Positions 8,079-16,532 of a stretch of 56,695 nucleotides of DNA are shown in pieces. The DNA comes from CAZGKX01 sp964525945 (GTDB lineage Bacteria; Pseudomonadota; Gammaproteobacteria; Legionellales; Legionellaceae): NCBI GenBank assembly GCA_964525945.1, contig CAZGKX010000009.1, positions 1 to 56,695 of the forward strand. The letters are read 5' to 3'. Numbering within the stretch: the first letter of the stretch is position 1; every line of letters starts with the position of its first letter. The position numbers and the translations under genes are program-made. The notes beneath the pieces were generated by a model. The model saw only the letters and a program-made list of their open reading frames with translations, did not search any database and had not been told where the DNA came from.

Positions 8079-8389
8079 GGTTGTATTAAACATCGCTCGG
8101 CCATTTCGCCCTTGACCAAATGTTTGTTGATGATTTCGTCGATGTCAGCGAAAGAACTGTAAGTGTACCAAGTGCCCTCGGGGTAAACAACGATACAAGG
8201 GCCGAGATCGCAGCGGCCTAAGCAACCGGATCGGCTGACGCGGACTTTGCCTTCGCCGTGCAGGTGCAATGCTTTTAATTGCATTTTCAAATGGTTGAAA
8301 AATTGCTCCCCACCGCTATTGGCGCAACAGGTTTTGCCTTCCGCCTTTTGGTTGGTGCAAATAAAAATATGGTTTTTATAATAAGTCAT
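8060..8389 (-). CDS. Thioredoxin-fold [2Fe-2S] ferredoxin family protein
   Basis: A 109-residue soluble protein of the (2Fe-2S) ferredoxin domain family, the stand-alone relative of the NuoE C-terminal domain. Opening HIFICTNQ, C11, C21-C22, then SGCLGRCDLGPCIVVYPEGTWYTY with C56, C60 and C65, match the family pattern for cluster ligands. It probably carries electrons or binds a cluster in an unidentified process. It lies 21 nt downstream of ihfA on the same strand. Its last codons overlap the remnant of the deaminase gene on the other strand, so the C-terminal residues (TRAP) may have been altered when that gene decayed. Confidence 0.85.
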   Translation of the reverse strand: MTYYKNHIFICTNQKAEGKTCCANSGGEQFFNHLKMQLKALHLHGEGKVRVSRSGCLGRCDLGPCIVVYPEGTWYTYSSFADIDEIINKHLVKGEMAERCLIQPQTRAP

Positions 8390-8410
8390 GTAGCCTCTAA
8401 AATACCTTGT

Positions 8411-8716
8411 TCAGGTGGTGGTGCCTTTGGCTTGCTCTTCAATTTTTGTTTTTAATTTAAGTCCAGGCTTGAAAGTAACGACCCTTCTTGCCGTGACAGG
8501 AATCGCTTCACCCGTTTTAGGGTTTCTACCGGGGCGCGATGGTTTATCACGTAAAATAAAGTTGCCAAATCGAGACAGCTTTACATGCTGACCAAGTTCC
8601 AGCATGTGCCTGATTTCTTCAAAAAATTGGTCAACAATTTCTTTAGCATCGGATTTAGACAACCCTATTTTATTACACAAGGCCTCAGCCATCATAGCTT
8701 TGCTTAGCGCGTTCAC
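8411..8716 (-). CDS. ihfA: Integration host factor subunit alpha
   Basis: DNA-bending HU/IHF-family protein, 101 residues. MNALSKAMMAEAL, VKLSRFGNF, the beta-arm region RPGRNPKTGEAIPVTARRVVTFKPG and the C-terminal LK are typical of IhfA. It acts as a heterodimer with IhfB (not in this window) in transcription, replication and recombination. Located directly after pheT, the standard gammaproteobacterial position, and probably transcribed with it. Confidence 0.95.
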   Translation of the reverse strand: MNALSKAMMAEALCNKIGLSKSDAKEIVDQFFEEIRHMLELGQHVKLSRFGNFILRDKPSRPGRNPKTGEAIPVTARRVVTFKPGLKLKTKIEEQAKGTTT

Positions 8717-8749
8717 GATTTAGTCCCTCAGTAGATACTCCATCTAGAA

Positions 8750-11134
8750 TTACAGTGCCTCCATCCGTAGGGTAATGGCACATTCTTCTTCCAATTTTTT
8801 TATTATAGCATCAATTATTTCATTGATCTCAGCATCGACCAATGTGCGCGTATCATTTTGCAAGGTCAAGGTAAATCCTAAGCTTTTTTTACCCGCAGGT
8901 ATTGATCCACCGTGGTAAACATCAAAGACGTCAAACGTTTTAAGTTTTTCAGTTGCAACGCTGCGAACCACCTGCTCAATGTGGCTGGCGGAGACATGAT
9001 CATCCACAAGAAACGATAAATCACGTCGTGTTTGCGGGTATTTTGAAATGGTTTGGTAACGCGTTGCTGTTGCATTGGCGAGTGTTGCTAAGGTTATTTC
9101 AAACAACATCACTTCACCGGTCAAATCCAAAGCATCCAATAAGCGAGGATGCAACACACCGATCCAGCCAGCCGCCAAACCGTTGATCATGATTTTCGCC
9201 GATTGACCTGGGTGCAGCGCCGGATGCTCTGCGGCCTGGAATTGAACAGTTGGGTTGTTTAATGATTGAAACAAAGATTGCAGGTCACCTTTCATATCGT
9301 AAAAATCAAACGATCGTTTGGTTTCACTCCAATTAAAATGTCCATGTTGGCCACTCAACAATCCGGCGATACACAAACGCTCTTGCAATGCCGAACCTTG
9401 CACATCAAACACCACACCCGTTTCAAAAAATTGCACAGCGGTTTGTTGACGATGAACATTGTAAATCATCGATGCCAACAATCCAGGCCACATCCCCACA
9501 CGCATCTGTGACAATTCCGATGAAATAGGGTTTAACAATTGCATGGTTTCCACATCAGGGTACAACGCTTCTTGCAATTGCGGATCGACAAAACTGTAAC
9601 TAATGGTTTCGTTGTATCCCCGTGCTTTTAAGTGGGCGCTGGCAACCCTTGATAGATCCACCAAGGGGTTAATAACACTAGCTTGCATCGTGGTCACTAA
9701 GGGCGCGGCTTCTAAATTGTCGTAACCATAAACCCGCACCACTTCTTCCACCAAGTCCACATCAAGGGCGATATCAAATCGATGCGAAGGAATGGACACC
9801 AACCAATGGCTGGCTTGTTGGTCAATTTTCATGCCTAAGCGTGTAAGCATGGCTGCCATGGTTGTTCTTTCCACGTCAATACCGGTCAATTGCCGCACTT
9901 TTTCAGGATTAAAAACAACACAGTTTGCTGCTGGAAGGTCCTCGTTGTGAACGACGGCTGAAATGGGTCCCACTTCACCACCAACAATCGCTGTTAACAA
10001 AGACGTTGCTCGCTCCAAAGCCAGCTGTTGAATCGAAGGATCAACCCCTCGTTCAAACCGTTGAGAAGAATCACTGCTTAAACCATAACGACGGGCAACA
10101 CCCGCAATCGTTAATGGATTAAAAAAAGCACTTTCTAGAAACAAATCAACGGTGTCTGTTTGCACAGCGCTGCCAGCCCCACCCATCACTCCAGCCATGG
10201 CCAAGGGTTGTGTCTTATCGGCAATGATTAAAACATTGTCATCCAAGGTTACTTCTTGGCCATCCAGTAACGTTATTTTTTCACTTGTTTTGCTGAATCG
10301 AACCTCGACCCCACCGTTGATCGCATTTAAATCAAAGGCGTGCATGGGCTGCCCTAGCTCCAACATCACATAGTTGGTGACATCCACCACCGGATGCACG
10401 GTGCGAATGCCGCTGCGGCGTAAACGCTCTTTAAGCCATAACGGTGTAACTGCATGCGGGTCAATGCCGCGAATAATACGACCACAATACTGAGGGCAAG
10501 CCTGAGCCGCCAACACCTGAATGGGCATTGCTTCATCCATATGCGGGGTTGTACGATCAGACGGGAGTGCTTTGAGGGGCAAGTTGTTTAAAGCCGCTAC
10601 TTCGCGGCTCACCCCTAAAATGCTAAAACAGTCTGCACGATTCGGGGTAAGATCAACATCAATGATGAAATCGTTTAAAGCCATGTATTCTCTTAAATCA
10701 GCGCCAATAGGTGCATCAGCAGCCAACTCAATAATACCTTCGGATCGATCATCCATGCCCAATTCTGTGCCAGAACATAACATCCCTTGTGACAATTCAC
10801 CACGCAGTTTGGTTTCTTTGATCAGGATATCACCCGGCAAAGCAGCACCCGGCAACGCCAATGCCACTCTTAGATGAGGCCGTACATTACTGGCACCGCA
10901 CACAACTTTTTTTACGCCATGTGAGCCAGCATTGACTTCGCACAATGTCAGACGATCGGCTTGCGGATGGACGGCAGTGGCTATGACTTCGGCCACCACG
11001 ACATGGCTAAACTCGCCAGCAACCGCATGCCTCGCGTCCACTTCCAATCCAGCCATGGTCAATTGAGCCACCAATTGCTCACCCGTTAAAGATGGAGTCG
11101 CCCATTCCCGCAGCCAAGCTTCACTAATTTTCAT
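8750..11134 (-). CDS. pheT: Phenylalanine--tRNA ligase beta subunit
   Basis: Beta chain of the alpha2-beta2 synthetase that charges tRNA-Phe; 794 residues, normal length. N-terminal MKISEAWLREW, a tRNA-binding EMAP-like domain (about 39-150, PQADRLTLCEVN ... KVVCGASNVR), the B3/4 editing domain, B5 (near residues 400-470, RLTGIDVERTTM) and the C-terminal ferredoxin-fold anticodon-binding domain (KYPQTRRDLSFLVDD). ATG at 11134 preferred over a TTG one codon upstream. Ten bases after pheS. Confidence 0.98.
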   Translation of the reverse strand: MKISEAWLREWATPSLTGEQLVAQLTMAGLEVDARHAVAGEFSHVVVAEVIATAVHPQADRLTLCEVNAGSHGVKKVVCGASNVRPHLRVALALPGAALPGDILIKETKLRGELSQGMLCSGTELGMDDRSEGIIELAADAPIGADLREYMALNDFIIDVDLTPNRADCFSILGVSREVAALNNLPLKALPSDRTTPHMDEAMPIQVLAAQACPQYCGRIIRGIDPHAVTPLWLKERLRRSGIRTVHPVVDVTNYVMLELGQPMHAFDLNAINGGVEVRFSKTSEKITLLDGQEVTLDDNVLIIADKTQPLAMAGVMGGAGSAVQTDTVDLFLESAFFNPLTIAGVARRYGLSSDSSQRFERGVDPSIQQLALERATSLLTAIVGGEVGPISAVVHNEDLPAANCVVFNPEKVRQLTGIDVERTTMAAMLTRLGMKIDQQASHWLVSIPSHRFDIALDVDLVEEVVRVYGYDNLEAAPLVTTMQASVINPLVDLSRVASAHLKARGYNETISYSFVDPQLQEALYPDVETMQLLNPISSELSQMRVGMWPGLLASMIYNVHRQQTAVQFFETGVVFDVQGSALQERLCIAGLLSGQHGHFNWSETKRSFDFYDMKGDLQSLFQSLNNPTVQFQAAEHPALHPGQSAKIMINGLAAGWIGVLHPRLLDALDLTGEVMLFEITLATLANATATRYQTISKYPQTRRDLSFLVDDHVSASHIEQVVRSVATEKLKTFDVFDVYHGGSIPAGKKSLGFTLTLQNDTRTLVDAEINEIIDAIIKKLEEECAITLRMEAL

Positions 11135-11144
11135 CAAAGATACC

Positions 11145-12158
11145 TTAAAACTGGTTTAAAAACGTTACATCATTCTCAAACATCATTCGCAAATCGTCGA
11201 TGCCATAGTACAGCATCGCCAAACGATCCAAGCCCATCCCAAAGGCCCACCCTTGGTAATCATCGGGAGAAATGTTGACCGAGCGCAACACATTAGGGTG
11301 CACCATGCCGCAGCCGAGGACTTCCAGCCAACCGGTGAATTTGCAAGAGCGACAACCCTTGCCAGCGCATTGCGTGCATTCAATATCAACCTCTGCCGAA
11401 GGCTCAGTAAAGGGGAAATAAGAAGGCCTAAAGCGTATAGCCAGTTCTTTGCCAAAAAATTGGCCAAAAAAATCTTTCAGCAATCCTTTGAGACCACCCA
11501 AGGTGGCTTGATTGTCAATCAACAATCCTTCCACTTGGTGGAACATGGGTGTGTGGGTCACATCAGAATCACATCGGTAAACACGGCCTGGTGCGATGAG
11601 GCGAAAAGGCGGTTTACGCTGCTCCATGGTTCGAATTTGAACCGGTGACGTATGGGTGCGCAACAAGCGTCCATCCCCAAAATAAAACGTATCGTGCATG
11701 GCACGCGCCGGATGATGGGATGGAATGTTTAGCGCTTCAAAATTATAAAAATCGGTTTCAATTTCAGGGCCTTCGACGATATCAAACCCGAGTCGTGTGA
11801 AATAATCATTGACCCGTTGTTTGACTTGCGTGACAGGGTGCAACGAGCCCGCTTGATGAGCACGGCCAGGCAAAGAAACATCAATACGTTCTGCGGCTAA
11901 TTTTTGTTGCAATTGTTGCTCTTTCAGCCCTATTTTTTTTGATTCAATGGATTCACTGATTTCACGTTTAAGCTGATTCACAAGTTGGCCGATGCGAGGC
12001 TTTTCCTCAGCGGATAAATTGGCTAAATTTTTCAAGACATCGGTAAGTTTGCCTTTTTTGCCCAAATAGTCGACTCGGATCGCTTCAAGAGCATGGGTAT
12101 CAACAGCGGAATCGATTGCCGCGAATGCTTGTTGTTTTATAAGAGTGATGTCATTCAT
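11145..12158 (-). CDS. pheS: Phenylalanine--tRNA ligase alpha subunit
   Basis: Catalytic class II synthetase subunit, 337 residues. N-terminal coiled-coil for tRNA binding (about 1-90), then class II motifs: HPVTQVKQRVNDYFTRLGFDIVEGPEIETDFYNF, HPARAMHDTF, the motif 2 arm around VYRCDSDVTHTPMFHQVEG, and the motif 3 stretch GWAFGMGLDRLAMLYYGIDDLR. Also FRPSYFPFTEPSAEVD, typical of bacterial PheS. The gene follows a 188-nt structured leader with a terminator after rplT. Confidence 0.98.
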   Translation of the reverse strand: MNDITLIKQQAFAAIDSAVDTHALEAIRVDYLGKKGKLTDVLKNLANLSAEEKPRIGQLVNQLKREISESIESKKIGLKEQQLQQKLAAERIDVSLPGRAHQAGSLHPVTQVKQRVNDYFTRLGFDIVEGPEIETDFYNFEALNIPSHHPARAMHDTFYFGDGRLLRTHTSPVQIRTMEQRKPPFRLIAPGRVYRCDSDVTHTPMFHQVEGLLIDNQATLGGLKGLLKDFFGQFFGKELAIRFRPSYFPFTEPSAEVDIECTQCAGKGCRSCKFTGWLEVLGCGMVHPNVLRSVNISPDDYQGWAFGMGLDRLAMLYYGIDDLRMMFENDVTFLNQF

Positions 12159-12191
12159 GAAGGTGCCTCAACGAATCGCGAATTCTTTAGT

Positions 12192-12212
12192 AAAAAGGAG
12201 GCCTAAGCCCCC
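12192..12212 (-). terminator. Terminator/attenuator between rplT and pheS
   Basis: Reverse strand: GGGGGC (12212-12207), loop TTAG, GCCTCC (12202-12197), then TTTTT (12196-12192). It lies 34 nt before the pheS start and so decides whether rplT transcription enters pheST-ihfA, or attenuates a leader transcript. E. coli pheST is controlled by attenuation at the same position via pheM. Confidence 0.75.
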
Positions 12213-12239
12213 TCAATGTATACAATGTGTGCGAGTGAA

Positions 12240-12337
12240 ACAGCAGCAGAATGACAATCAAGTCATTCTTTAAATCTTAGTCGCTGGGTGCCACCCTTTT
12301 AGGCGGATAAAAAACGACCATGAATCCCCACTGCTGT
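12240..12337 (-). promoter_or_regulatory. Structured pheS leader region
   Basis: Outer arms ACAGCAG (reverse strand from 12337) and CTGCTGT (ending at 12240) can pair over about 100 nt and enclose an inner hairpin AATGAC-TTGATT-GTCATT. A 14-codon reading frame (MVVFYPPKRVAPSD) starts inside it at about 12321, but has one Phe and is not a convincing pheM-like leader peptide. The terminator follows about 28 nt downstream. Confidence 0.4.
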
Positions 12338-12346
12338 TCGTTTGCT

Positions 12347-12703
12347 TTAAGCCAATGCTGTTTTAGCACGTTCTGCAATTGCAGCAAATGCTACTTTATC
12401 ATGCACTGCCATATCAGCAAGGATTTTGCGATCAAGTTCAATTTCCGCTTTTTTCAAGCCATTGATCAATTGGCTGTATGACAGACCGCATTCACGTGCT
12501 TGCGCATTAATACGTACAATCCATAAAGCACGGAATTGGCGTTTCTTTTGACGGCGATCACGGTATGCGTATTGACCGGCTTTAATAACGGCTTGTTTCG
12601 CAACACGGTAGGTACGGCTACGGGCGCCGTAATAACCTTTGGCTTGATCCAATATTTTTTTGTGACGTGCTTTGGCTGTTACACCACGTTTAACTCTTGG
12701 CAT
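12347..12703 (-). CDS. rplT: 50S ribosomal protein L20
   Basis: bL20, 118 residues, normal length, needed for early 50S assembly. MPRVKRGVTAKARHKKIL, GYYGARSRTYRVAKQAVIKAGQYAYRDRRQKKRQFRALWI and INAQARECGLSYSQLI are diagnostic. Follows rpmI by 15 nt. In E. coli L20 represses rpmI-rplT; the operator is not identified here. Confidence 0.98.
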   Translation of the reverse strand: MPRVKRGVTAKARHKKILDQAKGYYGARSRTYRVAKQAVIKAGQYAYRDRRQKKRQFRALWIVRINAQARECGLSYSQLINGLKKAEIELDRKILADMAVHDKVAFAAIAERAKTALA

Positions 12704-12718
12704 TTTTCATTCCTCCCA

Positions 12719-12919
12719 TTAACTACCGTGCAACAAACGCTCAGCTAGGCGAGCATCACATTGCTTCAACGTTCCAGATCCAACGCGCAAATGGCGTTTT
12801 TGCTTTGTTGATTTTTTGGTGAGGATATGGTTTCGGTAAGCGCCACGACGTTTAATCGCGCCACTCGCTGTTTTGCGAAAACGTTTACACGCCCCGCGAT
12901 GTGACTTTAATTTTGGCAT
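12719..12919 (-). CDS. rpmI: 50S ribosomal protein L35
   Basis: bL35, 66 residues. MPKLKSHRGACKRFRKTASGAIKRRGAYRNHILTKK... is typical, with the conserved K-S-x-x-A/G-x-x-K/R-R-F. Second cistron of infC-rpmI-rplT, 157 nt after infC; that gap shows no open frame. Confidence 0.97.
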   Translation of the reverse strand: MPKLKSHRGACKRFRKTASGAIKRRGAYRNHILTKKSTKQKRHLRVGSGTLKQCDARLAERLLHGS

Positions 12920-13076
12920 AACAATGTACTCCGCATTTAAGAAGCCTTTGCTTCTTAGCTTAAGATGAGATTATTTATTGCGACTCTTCATGGAATAGAA
13001 CGCGTCATTCGTAAGTTTGAACACTCCGTTGCCGAGCAAGCGTTCAATTAAGCACAGATTGATAAAAAATCTCTGG

Positions 13077-13610
13077 TTATTTTTTCTTAGGTGATAACAC
13101 CATCAAGAGTTGGCGACCTTCACGTTTCGCATGTTGCTCAATCACCGCAAATTCAGTGGTGTCTTGCTGCACACGTTCCAGTATTTTCATACCAAGCTCT
13201 TGGTGAGCAACTTCACGACCGCGAAACCGCAGCGTGATTTTGACCTTATCACCATGATTTAGGAAACGGATCAGGTTGCGTAGCTTGACCTGATAATCCC
13301 CTTCTTCCGTCGTAGGACGGAATTTAATTTCTTTGACTTGAATTTGCTTTTGCTTTTTCTTTGCTTCAGCTTGTTTCTTACTCACTTCAAAGAGATACTT
13401 ACCGTAATCCATGATGCGGCAAACGGGTGGTTTGGCCGTGGGGGAAATCTCCACCAAATCGCAGCCACTTTCCTCCGCAGCACGCAGGGCTTCACGGGTT
13501 GATACTATTCCTGCTTGATTGCCATCCACATCAATTAAGCGTACCTCAGGTACATTGATCTGTTCATTAATTCGTGCGCGATCACTGTCACGCTTATTTG
13601 GTGCACTAAT
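13077..13610 (-). CDS. infC: Translation initiation factor IF-3, probable AUU start
   Basis: IF-3 binds the 30S subunit and checks the start codon and initiator tRNA. N-domain DRARINEQINVPEVRLIDVDGNQAGIVSTREAL, linker KKKQKQIQVKEIKFRP, C-domain YQVKLRNLIRFLNHGDKVKITLRFRGREVAHQELG, tail LSPKKK. GGAG (13622-13619) lies 8 nt before an ATT codon at 13610, but only 2 nt before an in-frame TTG at 13616, and there is no ATG nearby. The AUU start is the family's known autoregulatory device: excess IF-3 rejects its own start codon. That gives 177 residues (179 from the TTG). Confidence 0.95.
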   Translation of the reverse strand: MSAPNKRDSDRARINEQINVPEVRLIDVDGNQAGIVSTREALRAAEESGCDLVEISPTAKPPVCRIMDYGKYLFEVSKKQAEAKKKQKQIQVKEIKFRPTTEEGDYQVKLRNLIRFLNHGDKVKITLRFRGREVAHQELGMKILERVQQDTTEFAVIEQHAKREGRQLLMVLSPKKK

Positions 13611-13661
13611 GGTCAATTCTCCAGCTGTTTTATAAAAACGATAAGACGTCTATCAATATGA

Positions 13662-15587
13662 TTAATCATTATAATGGATAGAACGTTTTGCATCAATTTC
13701 TTGGTGCAAAATATCGCAAATTGCATTCATTTTCATGGCACCCAAGTCCACTCCTTCGCGGGAGCGCACAGTCACCTGTTCATTCTCTACTTCTTTATCA
13801 CCGATAATTATCAAATAGGGTACTTTCTGTAAAGTATGTTCGCGGATTTTAAAGCCAATCTTTTCATTTCTCAAGTCAATATTTGATCGAATACCATTTT
13901 TTTGCAAAAGTTGGTTTATTTTTACCGCATAATCGTTGTGTTTTTCGCTGATGGTTAACACCATGGTTTGCTCAGGCGCGAGCCAAAGCGGGAAAACACC
14001 GGCATAATGTTCAATTAAAATTCCCATAAAACGTTCAAATGACCCCAAAATAGCGCGATGCAACATCACAGGGGTCTGTTTATTGCCATCTTCGGCCACA
14101 AATTGCGCCCCCAATCGTTCAGGCATGGAAAAATCAACTTGAATCGTGCCACATTGCCAAATCCGGCCCAAACAGTCCGCGAGTGAGCATTCAATTTTAG
14201 GCCCATAAAAAGCCCCTTCGCCTGGCGCATCAATCCACTCAATCGCCCTGCCGCGCATCGCTTCTTCCAATGCCGTTTCTGCTTTATCCCAAACCGCCTC
14301 ACTGCCCACTCGCTTTTCAGGACGCCGCGCTAAACGGTAAGTGATGTTTTTAAAGCCAAAGTCAGCGTAAACGGATTGCACCAATTCCAACATCATCGCC
14401 ACTTCCGATTGGATTTGATCTTCTGTGCAAAAAATATGAGCATCATCTTGCACCATATTGCGCACCCGCATCAAACCATGCAAAGCACCAGAAGGCTCAC
14501 AGCGGTGGCAATTTCCAAATTCGGCATAGCGCAAGGGCAAATCACGGTAGCTTTTAAGCCCTTGGTTATACACCTGAATATGGCAAGGGCAATTCATAGG
14601 CTTTACGGCATAATGGCGGTTTTCTGTTTCTGTGATAAACATTTCATCGCGAAAATTATCCCAATGCCCCGATTTTTCCCACAACACTTTGTCAACCAGT
14701 TGAGGAGTTTTGATTTCCTGGTAGCCAAAGGTCGCTAATCGGGAACGCATGTATTTTTCAAGCAGTTGGTAAATCGTCCAACCTTTGGGGTGCCAAAACA
14801 CCATACCGGGAGCAATGTCTTGAAAATGAAACAATTCCAGGCTTTTACCCAGCTTGCGATGGTCACGTTTCTCAGCTTCTTCGATGCGGCGCAGGTAATC
14901 GGCAAGGGATTTTTTATCCGTCCATGCGGTGCCATAAATCCGCTGTAACATAGCATTGCGCGCATCACCTCGCCAATAGGCGCCGGCTAATTTGGTTAAT
15001 TTAAATGCTTTTAAACGTCCTGTTGATGGCACATGGGGTCCGCGACACAAATCTTCAAAGTCGCCTTGGCGATAAAGTGACAACGTTTCGTTGGCGGGAA
15101 TATCTTCAATGATCTTGGCCTTATAGGTTTCACCCAAACTTAAAAAATACTCAATCGCTTGCTCACGGGACATTTCACGGCGAGTAATAGAGAGGTCCTG
15201 TTTGACCAACGCCTCCATGGCAGCTTCAATGCGTGATAGATCGTCAGGAGTAAAGGAGCGCTCAAAAGCGAAATCGTAATAAAAACCATCTTCAATGACA
15301 GGACCGATGGTTACTTGAGCGCTGGGAAATAATTGTTTGACGGCTTGTGCCAATAAATGGGCAGTGGAATGGCGAATAACCTCTAAAGCTTCTGGATTTT
15401 TTTCGGTTAAAAGCACCACATTGCAATCAGCGGTCAACGGATGACTGAGATCCACCAATTGCCCATTGACACGTCCCGCGAGCGCGGCTTTGGCCAAACC
15501 GGGACTGATACTGTTGGCAACATCAAGAAGCGTCAATGAGTGTTCAAAGTGTTTGATACTTCCGTCAGGTAATTCAATGTTTGGCAT
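13662..15587 (-). CDS. thrS: Threonine--tRNA ligase
   Basis: Class II synthetase, 641 residues, normal length. N-terminal TGS domain (MPNIELPDGSIKHFEHSLTLLDVA), editing domain with HSTAHLLAQAVKQLFP and the later second-metal motif, catalytic core with zinc-ligand region MNCPCHIQ, RMRNMVQDDAHIF, and LHRAILGSFERFMGILIEHYAG, then a C-terminal anticodon domain. The ATG at 15587, with GGA/GAG upstream, starts the conserved TGS sequence; a longer frame upstream reads through the tRNA-Val gene and is not real. First gene of thrS-infC-rpmI-rplT. Confidence 0.98.
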   Translation of the reverse strand: MPNIELPDGSIKHFEHSLTLLDVANSISPGLAKAALAGRVNGQLVDLSHPLTADCNVVLLTEKNPEALEVIRHSTAHLLAQAVKQLFPSAQVTIGPVIEDGFYYDFAFERSFTPDDLSRIEAAMEALVKQDLSITRREMSREQAIEYFLSLGETYKAKIIEDIPANETLSLYRQGDFEDLCRGPHVPSTGRLKAFKLTKLAGAYWRGDARNAMLQRIYGTAWTDKKSLADYLRRIEEAEKRDHRKLGKSLELFHFQDIAPGMVFWHPKGWTIYQLLEKYMRSRLATFGYQEIKTPQLVDKVLWEKSGHWDNFRDEMFITETENRHYAVKPMNCPCHIQVYNQGLKSYRDLPLRYAEFGNCHRCEPSGALHGLMRVRNMVQDDAHIFCTEDQIQSEVAMMLELVQSVYADFGFKNITYRLARRPEKRVGSEAVWDKAETALEEAMRGRAIEWIDAPGEGAFYGPKIECSLADCLGRIWQCGTIQVDFSMPERLGAQFVAEDGNKQTPVMLHRAILGSFERFMGILIEHYAGVFPLWLAPEQTMVLTISEKHNDYAVKINQLLQKNGIRSNIDLRNEKIGFKIREHTLQKVPYLIIIGDKEVENEQVTVRSREGVDLGAMKMNAICDILHQEIDAKRSIHYND

Positions 15588-15609
15588 GTTATCTCGTTCC
15601 TTCACTGAC

Positions 15610-15633
15610 GAAAAAACCCTGCAGAGCAGGGTT
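15610..15633 (-). terminator. Terminator between tRNA-Val and thrS
   Basis: Reverse strand: AACCCTGC, loop TCT, GCAGGGTT followed by TTTTTT. The T-run ends about 24 nt before the thrS ATG, so thrS translation signals begin almost directly after it. Confidence 0.85.
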
Positions 15634-15641
15634 AAATATTT

Positions 15642-15716
15642 TGGTAGGCACGAGTGGGATCGAACCACCGACCACCACCATGTCAAGGTGGTGCTCTACC
15701 ACTGAGCTACGTGCCT
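15642..15716 (-). tRNA. tRNA-Val (GAC anticodon)
   Basis: 75 nt including an encoded CCA. Acceptor AGGCACG/CGTGCCT, D-arm GCTC-AGTGGTA-GAGC, anticodon stem CCACC/GGTGG with loop TTGACAT (anticodon GAC, reading GUC/GUU), T-arm GGTGG-TTCGATC-CCACT with one terminal G-U. Transcribed toward thrS and followed by a terminator. Confidence 0.97.
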
Positions 15717-15835
15717 ATTATTCGTTCTAACTTTAGAATGGAGAACAGTATACAATAAGGCGGGGGCAGAAGCAAATATTCTGAAGGTTCAAACGCTATC
15801 GCCCTCAAATGGGTCTTCATGAAAATAGGATGGGA

Positions 15836-16414
15836 TTATTGCTTGGTCGGAGCAAGAGTTTGCGCGGGATCCGCGGGCGTTGCAGATTGAACATTTCGTC
15901 CTCGGGGCGCTGAATGTGGGACAGCGTTCTGTGTGTTTAGCGCCGATGCAGTGCTTGTTAAGCTGCTCATAGCCACGTTAATAGCAGGAGTAGGTTCTAT
16001 TGCGGCACTCGAACTCGGAGTATCAATCCACATAAAAAATCCCGCGGTAAAACCCGGCTGCTCCCCCAAAAAGAAGGCCGCTATATCCAAAGCAATAGTA
16101 GCAATCACTAGAATAAAACAGCAAGCATAAAGCATATTTCCTAAAGTTGACCAAACTTCCGGCTCGCTTGCAGGTAATGTGTCCCGTATCTCAATCAATG
16201 CCTGCAAAGCAAATAAACCTTGCTGTGATGGGATTCCATGCATAGTCAACGTATTGCAATGCTCCACAATAGCCATTACCTTCTTATCATTTAAACGCGA
16301 GGTTTTCAGAGCATTGAACACGGCATCAAGTTGCTCTTTCAGAGGAGTATCGCTTTTTTTTGCCATGTTTTGAGCGTTGGTTATTGCCTGTATTGTTTGT
16401 TTTGTAAGGGCCAT
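15836..16414 (-). CDS. Unknown single-pass membrane protein with Ala/Pro/Thr-rich tail
   Basis: 192 residues, no family recognised. An N-terminal helical, charged region (1-85), one strong hydrophobic segment about 93-117 (LGNMLYACCFILVIATIALDIAAFF), then a low-complexity Ala/Ser/Thr/Pro tail (132-192). AGGAG lies just upstream of the ATG, a good ribosome site. Isolated between the tRNA-Val/thrS block and the XRE regulator; no operon partner. The layout (cytoplasmic head, one membrane span, disordered tail) is common in lineage-specific Legionellales proteins; the function is unknown. Confidence 0.65.
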   Translation of the reverse strand: MALTKQTIQAITNAQNMAKKSDTPLKEQLDAVFNALKTSRLNDKKVMAIVEHCNTLTMHGIPSQQGLFALQALIEIRDTLPASEPEVWSTLGNMLYACCFILVIATIALDIAAFFLGEQPGFTAGFFMWIDTPSSSAAIEPTPAINVAMSSLTSTASALNTQNAVPHSAPRGRNVQSATPADPAQTLAPTKQ

Positions 16415-16504
16415 GCCTCTCTCCTTGCCTCATAGAAAATTATAGACAATGCCCATTAGTTTCTCCAGTAGCATAAAAAAAATAGCGGCGACGTCATGGA
16501 GAAA

Positions 16505-16532
16505 AGCTGGAACGATAATGCTTGTTCCAGCT
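16505..16532. repeat. 9-bp inverted repeat in the intergenic region upstream of two divergent genes
   Basis: AGCTGGAAC, 10-nt loop, GTTCCAGCT. It lies in the 357-bp region 16415-16771 between the divergent membrane-protein and XRE genes. No T-run follows on the forward strand and only a TTTT on the reverse, so a terminator is doubtful; a protein-binding site or leader hairpin is possible. Apart from the XRE ribosome-binding site, nothing else is visible in that region. Confidence 0.4.

Noticed and set aside
12280..12310. AGGGTGGCACC on the reverse strand before pheS looks like the T-box core (AGGGTGGNACC).
   Set aside because: Only about 50 nt precede it, too short for a specifier stem; the downstream terminator does not compete with it; and T-boxes are essentially absent from gammaproteobacteria.
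15588..15686. N-terminal extension of thrS to 15686.
   Set aside because: It would translate the terminator and tRNA-Val gene; the conserved TGS domain begins at 15587.
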